Shown: positions 36,783 through 41,341 of the stretch, piece by piece
Position numbering within the stretch: position 1 is the stretch's first letter
Layout of the letters: each line of letters starts with the position of its first letter
Assembly (NCBI GenBank): GCA_025458035.1
Contig: JALOTH010000020.1
Coordinates: 1 to 41,341, forward strand
From: Rhodospirillales bacterium
GTDB taxonomy: Bacteria > Pseudomonadota > Alphaproteobacteria > Rhodospirillales > Defluviicoccaceae
DNA: 41,341 nucleotides
Direction: 5' to 3'
The notes under the pieces: generated by a model
Seen by the model: only the letters and a program-made list of their open reading frames with translations
Database searches by the model: none
Told to the model about the DNA's origin: nothing
Position numbers and translations under genes: made by a program

Positions 36783-36890
36783 TGCGTCTTCTCCAAAGCA
36801 GCCCACGGCTTATAAGGTGGGACGCCCGGCGCGACAATCGATGCTCGCGGCGCGATTTCGCCAACCCCCTCGTTGAAGGTCTCCGGCGGC

Positions 36891-38666
36891 ATGTGGGATA
36901 ACCTCGTCAGCCTGTTCTACGCGCAAGCCGAACGTCTCGGCGAGCGGCCGTTTCTGTGGAAAAAGGTCAACGGCACATTCGAGTGCCAAACGTGGCGGGA
37001 GATCGCCGCCCGTGTCAGCGCCCTGGCGCGCGGGCTGCGTCATCTCGGTGTCGGCCGCGGCGACCGGGTGGTGATTGTTTCCGAAAACCGTCCCGCGTGG
37101 TTGATTGCCGACCTTGCCATTATGGCGGCCGGCGGCATCACCGTGCCGGCGTACACCACCAACACGCCGGAGCAGCATCGCTATATCATCACCCATTCGG
37201 GTGCACGCGGCGTGATCGTCTCAACGCGCCGGCTGGCGGACCGGGTGCTGGCCGCTCTTGCGGACGTGGCGCACGTCCGCTTCGTCATCGTCGTTGAACC
37301 GAGCGACGAATTGACGGCCGCGCCGCCGGTCGAAGCCTTCGGTTGGAAGGAGATCATTGCGCTCGGCGATCAGGAGCACACCAACATCGTCGCCGAGGCT
37401 GCGGCCATTGGCGGCGACGACGCCGCTTGCATCATCTACACCTCCGGCACCGGTGGCGAGCCGAAAGGCGTCGTCCAGCCGCATCGCTCGATCCTTCACA
37501 ATTGCCGTGGCGGCATCGAGGCGCTCCAGGAACTCGGAGCCGGCGATGAAGTGTTCCTGTCGTTTCTGCCCTTATCTCATGCCTACGAACATTCAATCGG
37601 CCAGTTCCTGCCCATCGCCATTGGCGCCGAAATTTATTATGCGGAGAGCGTCGACAAGCTCGCCGGCGATTTTCTCCAGGCTCGGCCGACCATCGTCACC
37701 GCGGTGCCCCGATTTTACGAGCTGATGCAACAACGCATCGAAAAGCAGGTGGCCAAGGCGTCTCGCTTGCAACGGGCGCTGTTCACCGCGGCGTTGCGGC
37801 TCGGCCGCAAGCGGCTGGCGGGCGGTCGGCTTTCGATGATCGATGGTGCCGCCGACACACTCGTTGACCGCCTCGTCCGCGATCGCGTCCGCACCCGCTT
37901 CGGTGGCCGCATCAAGGCCATGGTTTCCGGTGGCGCCCCCCTCAACCCGGATGTCGGCTCTTTCTTTTACGCCCTTGGTCTGCCTGTGTTTCAGGGTTAT
38001 GGGCAGACGGAGTCGGGACCGCTGATCTCCGTCAACCGGCCAACCGGACTGCGGATGGACACCGTCGGCCCGCCGATGCAGAGGGTGGACGTCCGCATCG
38101 CCGACGATGGCGAGATCCTGGTTCGTGGCGATCTGGTCATGCTGGGCTATTGGCGAAACGAGGCGGCGACGCAGGAGGTGCTGCGTGATGGCTGGCTGCA
38201 CACGGGCGACATCGGCACCATCGAGGCCGACAAGCATCTGCGCATCACCGACCGCAAGAAGGATATCATCGTCAACTCCGGGGGCGATAACATCTCGCCG
38301 GCACGCATCGAGCTGCTGCTCACCCTGCGGCCGGAAATCGCGCAGGCGATGGTCTACGGCGACCGCCGTCCGCACCTGGTCGCCCTCATCGTGCCGCGGG
38401 CGGACTGGTTGGAGGGGTGGGCCAAGCAGGCGGGATGCAGGCTCGACGACGGCAGCTGGAGCGAGGATCCATCCCTGCACCGTGCGTTGAGCCCGGCGAT
38501 CGACGCGGTGAACAGCCAGCTTTCGGTGATCGAAAGAATAAGGCGCTTTGCCGTGGTGGCTGAGCCGTTTTCCATCGACAATGCGCAGTTGACGCCGACG
38601 CTGAAAATCCGTCGTCACGTCATCCGTTCCGTTCACGAGGCGCGGCTGAACGCCCTCTACGGCTGA
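36891..38666 (+). CDS. Long-chain fatty-acid-CoA ligase (FadD15-like)
   Basis: A 591-residue long-chain acyl-CoA synthetase, which activates fatty acids as acyl-CoA for beta-oxidation or lipid synthesis. Motifs are CIIYTSGTGGEPKGVVQPHR, FLPLSHAYEHSIGQFL, IKAMVSGGAPLNPDVGSFFY, FQGYGQTESGPLISVNRP, WLHTGDIGTIEADKHLRITD and DRKKDIIVNSGGDNISPARI. The end includes LTPTLKIRRHVI, whose lysine corresponds to the catalytic one in this branch. ATG 36891 is preferred; a TTG at 36873 is the alternative. Its last 10 bases overlap the 3' end of the opposing epimerase gene. Confidence 0.94.
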   Translation: MWDNLVSLFYAQAERLGERPFLWKKVNGTFECQTWREIAARVSALARGLRHLGVGRGDRVVIVSENRPAWLIADLAIMAAGGITVPAYTTNTPEQHRYIITHSGARGVIVSTRRLADRVLAALADVAHVRFVIVVEPSDELTAAPPVEAFGWKEIIALGDQEHTNIVAEAAAIGGDDAACIIYTSGTGGEPKGVVQPHRSILHNCRGGIEALQELGAGDEVFLSFLPLSHAYEHSIGQFLPIAIGAEIYYAESVDKLAGDFLQARPTIVTAVPRFYELMQQRIEKQVAKASRLQRALFTAALRLGRKRLAGGRLSMIDGAADTLVDRLVRDRVRTRFGGRIKAMVSGGAPLNPDVGSFFYALGLPVFQGYGQTESGPLISVNRPTGLRMDTVGPPMQRVDVRIADDGEILVRGDLVMLGYWRNEAATQEVLRDGWLHTGDIGTIEADKHLRITDRKKDIIVNSGGDNISPARIELLLTLRPEIAQAMVYGDRRPHLVALIVPRADWLEGWAKQAGCRLDDGSWSEDPSLHRALSPAIDAVNSQLSVIERIRRFAVVAEPFSIDNAQLTPTLKIRRHVIRSVHEARLNALYG

Positions 38667-39658
38667 CGCCCACAGCGCCGTTCGCCATAGTAGTCCCGGT
38701 ACCAGGCAACGAAGCGCGGCACACCGGCGTCGATCGCCACCCGCGGCCGAAAGCCGAGGTCGCGCGTTGACGCTTCGATGTCGGCATAGGTTGCGGGAAC
38801 ATCCCCGGGCTGCATCGGCTGAAATTCCAGCACCGCGGCGACGCCGAGCGCCGCTTCCAACTGCCCGATGAAATCCATCAGCTCTTCGCAGCGGTGATTG
38901 CCGAGATTGTAGAGGCGGTGCGGGGCCGTGCCGTCATCGCTGGCCGGCGGCCGGTCGAGGCAGGCGACGACGCCGGCGACGATGTCGTCGATGTAGGTGA
39001 AGTCGCGGCGCATGCGGCCGTGGTTGAACACGGCAATGGGCTCGCCCGCCAGGATCTTGCGGGTAAACAGCATGGGCGCCATGTCCGGCCGCCCCCACGG
39101 ACCGTAGACCGTGAAAAAGCGCAGGCCGGTGAGCGGCAGTTTCCATGTCTCGGCATAGGCGTGGCTGATCACCTCCATCGCCTTTTTCGTCGCGCCGTAA
39201 AGGGAAACCGGATGATCGGTCCGATCGTTGACGGAGAACGGCAGCTTGGCATTGGCGCCGTAGACCGACGACGATGAGGCGTAGACGCAGTGAACGAGCC
39301 GCGGCAGCCGGCGGCACGCCTCCAGCAGGACGACGTGACCCTCGACGTTCGAGCGGGTGTAGGCATAGGGGTTGATCAGCGAATGGCGGACGCCGGGCTG
39401 CGCCGCGAGATGGATAACCCGGTCGACCCCCGGGTCGCTGTCCAATGCCGCCGCTACGGCGCCCGCGTCGGCGATATCGAGGCGGTGGAAGGAAAATCCC
39501 GGCCGGCGCATCAGGCCGGCAAGGCGCGCCTCCTTCAACGGCACCTCGTAGTAGGCATTCAGATCGTCGAAGCCGATGACCCGTTCGCCACGATCGAGCA
39601 GCGCTAAGCTGACGTGGTAGCCGATGAAGCCAGCGGCACCGGTGACCAGGATGCTCAT
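38657..39658 (-). CDS. NAD-dependent UDP-sugar epimerase (UDP-glucuronate 4-epimerase-like)
   Basis: A 333-residue extended short-chain dehydrogenase. The NAD-binding GAAGFIGYH is at residues 7-15. The catalytic residues are Ser129-131 in YASSSSVYG, and Tyr154 with Lys158 in SLYGATKKAMEV. FFTVYGPWGRPDMAPMLFTR and DFTYIDDIVAGVV are typical of UDP-glucuronate 4-epimerases (LpsL/CapI), which make UDP-galacturonate for capsule or lipopolysaccharide. UDP-glucose 4-epimerase is less likely given the GRPDMA motif. AGGAG lies before the ATG. It does not sit in a polysaccharide cluster in this window. The 271 bases upstream, to the hypothetical gene on the other strand, contain nothing recognised. Confidence 0.92.
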   Translation of the reverse strand: MSILVTGAAGFIGYHVSLALLDRGERVIGFDDLNAYYEVPLKEARLAGLMRRPGFSFHRLDIADAGAVAAALDSDPGVDRVIHLAAQPGVRHSLINPYAYTRSNVEGHVVLLEACRRLPRLVHCVYASSSSVYGANAKLPFSVNDRTDHPVSLYGATKKAMEVISHAYAETWKLPLTGLRFFTVYGPWGRPDMAPMLFTRKILAGEPIAVFNHGRMRRDFTYIDDIVAGVVACLDRPPASDDGTAPHRLYNLGNHRCEELMDFIGQLEAALGVAAVLEFQPMQPGDVPATYADIEASTRDLGFRPRVAIDAGVPRFVAWYRDYYGERRCGRQP

Positions 39659-39929
39659 CGCAGCGCGTCTCCTTCCGGCCCGGCTGGCAGGGATGGGAAC
39701 TGGCTCGAGGCGGCATCGGCGAAGGGCGCTGATGCCCGCAGGATGGTCGCGAATGTGCCCCGGTGCGGCGCTCCCGGCAATGGCGGATCGGACCCTGCCC
39801 CGATTGTGGCGTGGGTGGCGGGGGAGTGCGCGCCGTCACAGCGGCGGCGGCGAAATCGGTCTAGGCAGACGGCGGCGGGGCGTTCTGGCGGCGCTCTGCG
39901 GTTGCCGCCAACAAACGGGAAAACCTCTG

Positions 39930-40562
39930 ATGACGGGCACGACGGGTTCCGGGGATGACGGCGGCGGCGGTTCGCCGGCGGATGGCGCGGCGCGGCTGAA
40001 GACGGAGGTGCTGGCGCGGCTGCGGGCGCAGTTGGCGCTGATGCAGGGGCAGGTGCGCCGCCTCGATCGCGCCTTGAGCGAGGCCGATGCCGCCCGCGCC
40101 GCCGCCCTGATCCGCCTGCAGACGCTGCGCGGCACCGCCGACCGCCTCGAACGGGTGCTCGAAGATCAGGAGGGCCGGCCGCCCCGCCGCCCCGATGCCG
40201 GCGGCTGGCAGCCGGTCGCCGACGGCGGGCCGCAGCCGGTGCGCTTCCTCGTCGCCGTCGACCTGCGCGATCATCACGTCGCCGCGCTGCTGCAATCGGG
40301 GCTGCTGGTCCGCCGCGGCGGCGGCGAGGACGCGGTCTCGGTGGCGCGGGCGGTGCAGGACCTGCTCGACCGCTGGAGCCGCGGCGTCAGCTGCAACCCC
40401 ACCGCCAGCCCCAGCCGCCCGCGACCGCAACCAACCGCCGGCAACGCTACCGCCGGCAACGTCGTCACCCTCCCCGCCCGCTTGCCACCCCGCACCAACC
40501 GGCGACGGCTGACAATCAAGGCCGCGACCGCCCCGGCGCGACCGCGTCCGTTCGGCCCTTGA
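39930..40562 (+). CDS. Hypothetical protein with coiled coil
   Basis: A 210-residue protein I do not recognise. After a Gly-rich start it has a heptad-like helical stretch (about residues 21-80; VLARLRAQLALMQGQVRRLD, then RLQTLRGTADRLERVLEDQE). A compact segment with RFLVAVDLRDHHVAALLQSG and LLVRRGGGEDAVSVARAVQD follows, then a disordered Pro/Arg/Ala-rich tail. No signal peptide or membrane helix is seen. The open frame extends upstream to about 39624, but that part is antisense to the epimerase and unlike protein. ATG 39930 begins the plausible region; the ribosome-binding site is weak. It could be a conserved alphaproteobacterial small protein or a chance open frame in GC-rich DNA; the coiled-coil pattern favours a real gene. 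Confidence 0.5.
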   Translation: MTGTTGSGDDGGGGSPADGAARLKTEVLARLRAQLALMQGQVRRLDRALSEADAARAAALIRLQTLRGTADRLERVLEDQEGRPPRRPDAGGWQPVADGGPQPVRFLVAVDLRDHHVAALLQSGLLVRRGGGEDAVSVARAVQDLLDRWSRGVSCNPTASPSRPRPQPTAGNATAGNVVTLPARLPPRTNRRRLTIKAATAPARPRPFGP

Positions 40563-40593
40563 CAGTCGCCGGTGCCGTAACTAGCGTCGCGCT

Positions 40594-40786
40594 CAAGAGG
40601 TGATGGCGCCACCGGCGAATTCCTCCGGTGGCTGAATAGGGAATCCGGTGCGGACGCGCAGGCGTTCAAATCCGGGGCTGCCCCCGCAACTGTAAGCGGT
40701 GAGCTGCGCGCCAAACACGCCACTGATCCGTGTGGATTGGGAAGGTTGGCGGTGCAGCCGCGACCCGCGAGCCAGGAGACCGGCCA
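40594..40786 (+). ncRNA. Cobalamin riboswitch upstream of cbiM
   Basis: All main elements of the adenosylcobalamin riboswitch are present in order. A P2-like hairpin is GCCACCGG/CCGGTGGC (40608-40632). GGGAAtccGGTG follows at 40639-40650, then CCCGCAACTGTAAGCGG (40683-40699), GCCACTG (40719-40725) with GGGAAGG (40739-40745), and the B12 box AGCCAGGAGACCGGCC (40770-40785). High B12 should switch off the downstream cobalt-transport genes. The outer limits are approximate. Confidence 0.95.
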
Positions 40787-40875
40787 TGGCCTTGATTGCG
40801 ATGTCTCGGGGCGGGGTGTCCCGATGGCGCGGAGTTGACGCGGGCAGCCGGATTTTCCCGGCCTAGCGTGTTTCC

Positions 40876-40913
40876 CCTCTCCATCGGTTTGCGTCCCCCT
40901 GGCAATGGAGGGG
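40876..40913 (+). promoter_or_regulatory. Shine-Dalgarno-sequestering hairpin, putative riboswitch expression platform
   Basis: CCTCTCCAT (40876-40884) can pair with ATGGAGGGG (40905-40913), including one U-G pair, across a 20-base loop. The right arm contains the GGAGGGG ribosome-binding sequence of cbiM. This suggests control at translation initiation rather than by an intrinsic terminator, as no U tract follows. Confidence 0.5.
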
Positions 40914-40921
40914 AGCGGACA

Positions 40922-41341
40922 ATGCACATCATGGAAGGCTACCTGCCGCCTGCCCACGCTCTCGCATGGACGGTGGTCGCCGCGCCGTTCGTGGTCGCCG
41001 GAGCGATCCGCGTGGGACGGATCCTGAAGTTGCGGCCGGAGGCCCGCCTGCTGCTCGGTGCCGCCGGCGCCTTCACCTTCGTGCTGTCCGCCCTGAAACT
41101 GCCGTCGGTCACCGGCAGTTGCTCCCATCCCACCGGCATCGGCCTCGGCGCAGTTCTGTTCGGACCGGCGGTGATGACGCTGATCTCGGCAATCGTCCTG
41201 CTGTTCCAGGCGCTCCTCCTCGCCCATGGCGGCCTGACCACCCTCGGCGCCAATATCGTCTCCATGGGCGTCGTTGGCCCTTGGGTTGCCTATGGCGTTT
41301 GGGTGAGCCTGCGTGGGCTCGGCGCGCCGAACGAGGTCAGC
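40922..41341 (+). CDS. cbiM: Cobalt transport protein CbiM (3' end outside window)
   Basis: The first 140 codons of CbiM, the substrate-binding membrane subunit of the ECF-type cobalt importer CbiMNQO. The start [16 protein letters not shown] is the family hallmark: the N-terminal Met-His-x-Met provides cobalt ligands. Hydrophobic segments follow ([55 protein letters not shown]). The conserved [12 protein letters not shown] loop is intact. GGAGGGGAG lies 8 bases before ATG 40922. It is placed about 135 bases after the cobalamin riboswitch, which supports a role in cobalt supply for B12. The rest of the transporter is presumably beyond the right edge. Confidence 0.95.
   Translation, partial: MHIMEGYLPPAHALAWTVVAAPFVVAGAIRVGRILKLRPEARLLLGAAGAFTFVLSALKLPSVTGSCSHPTGIGLGAVLFGPAVMTLISAIVLLFQALLLAHGGLTTLGANIVSMGVVGPWVAYGVWVSLRGLGAPNEVS

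Overview
The window is 41.3 kb of GC-rich, densely coding chromosome, most likely from an alphaproteobacterium of the Rhodospirillales type. This rests on gene content and order: a NDUFA12-type complex I accessory protein, the only visible ribonucleotide reductase being the B12-dependent NrdJ, yqeY-dnaG-rpoD divergent from carAB, an alphaproteobacterial-type RpoD, and HspQ. No species is assigned. I saw no insertion sequence, prophage, CRISPR array or rRNA.

Layout. 1-4.1 kb: the 3' end of a maltokinase (trehalose/glycogen metabolism), a ModE-like DNA-binding protein, a PfkB sugar kinase, a zinc-free MDR oxidoreductase and, on the minus strand, a CD-NTase-like nucleotidyltransferase whose catalytic acids look replaced by amides. 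4.2-8.1 kb: nrdJ with a good promoter overlapped by two NrdR-box-like sites. 8.2-11.2 kb: aroQ-accB-accC-aat on the plus strand. 11.1-19.3 kb: a long minus-strand run carA-carB-greA-purC-NDUFA12-mlaD-mlaD-DUF2155. 19.5-25.8 kb: yqeY, dnaG, rpoD (the macromolecular-synthesis set) and an alpha/beta hydrolase. 25.9-26.7 kb: a tRNA with anticodon CAU, and a DUF2726 gene that ends inside the tRNA on the other strand.

26.9-39.7 kb: cytochrome c, a single reading frame joining a truncated acyl-CoA synthetase to a complete RNase D, glgC, hspQ, two complete acyl-CoA ligases, an ABC1/UbiB-like kinase, an M3 oligoendopeptidase and a UDP-sugar epimerase. 39.9-41.3 kb: a coiled-coil hypothetical protein, then a cobalamin riboswitch with a hairpin that can cover the Shine-Dalgarno sequence of cbiM, which runs off the window.

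How the parts relate. Most genes are housekeeping: fatty-acid initiation (AccB/AccC) and activation (three ligase modules), nucleotide synthesis (PurC, CarAB, NrdJ), transcription and replication (GreA, DnaG, RpoD), envelope lipid transport (MlaD pair), and storage carbohydrate (maltokinase, GlgC). Dependence on vitamin B12 appears twice, in NrdJ and in the riboswitch-controlled cobalt transporter. The most unusual items are the ligase-RNase D fusion, the apparently catalytically dead CD-NTase homologue, the putative NrdR-controlled nrdJ promoter, and the DUF2726/tRNA overlap. No multi-gene system that is clearly new was found.
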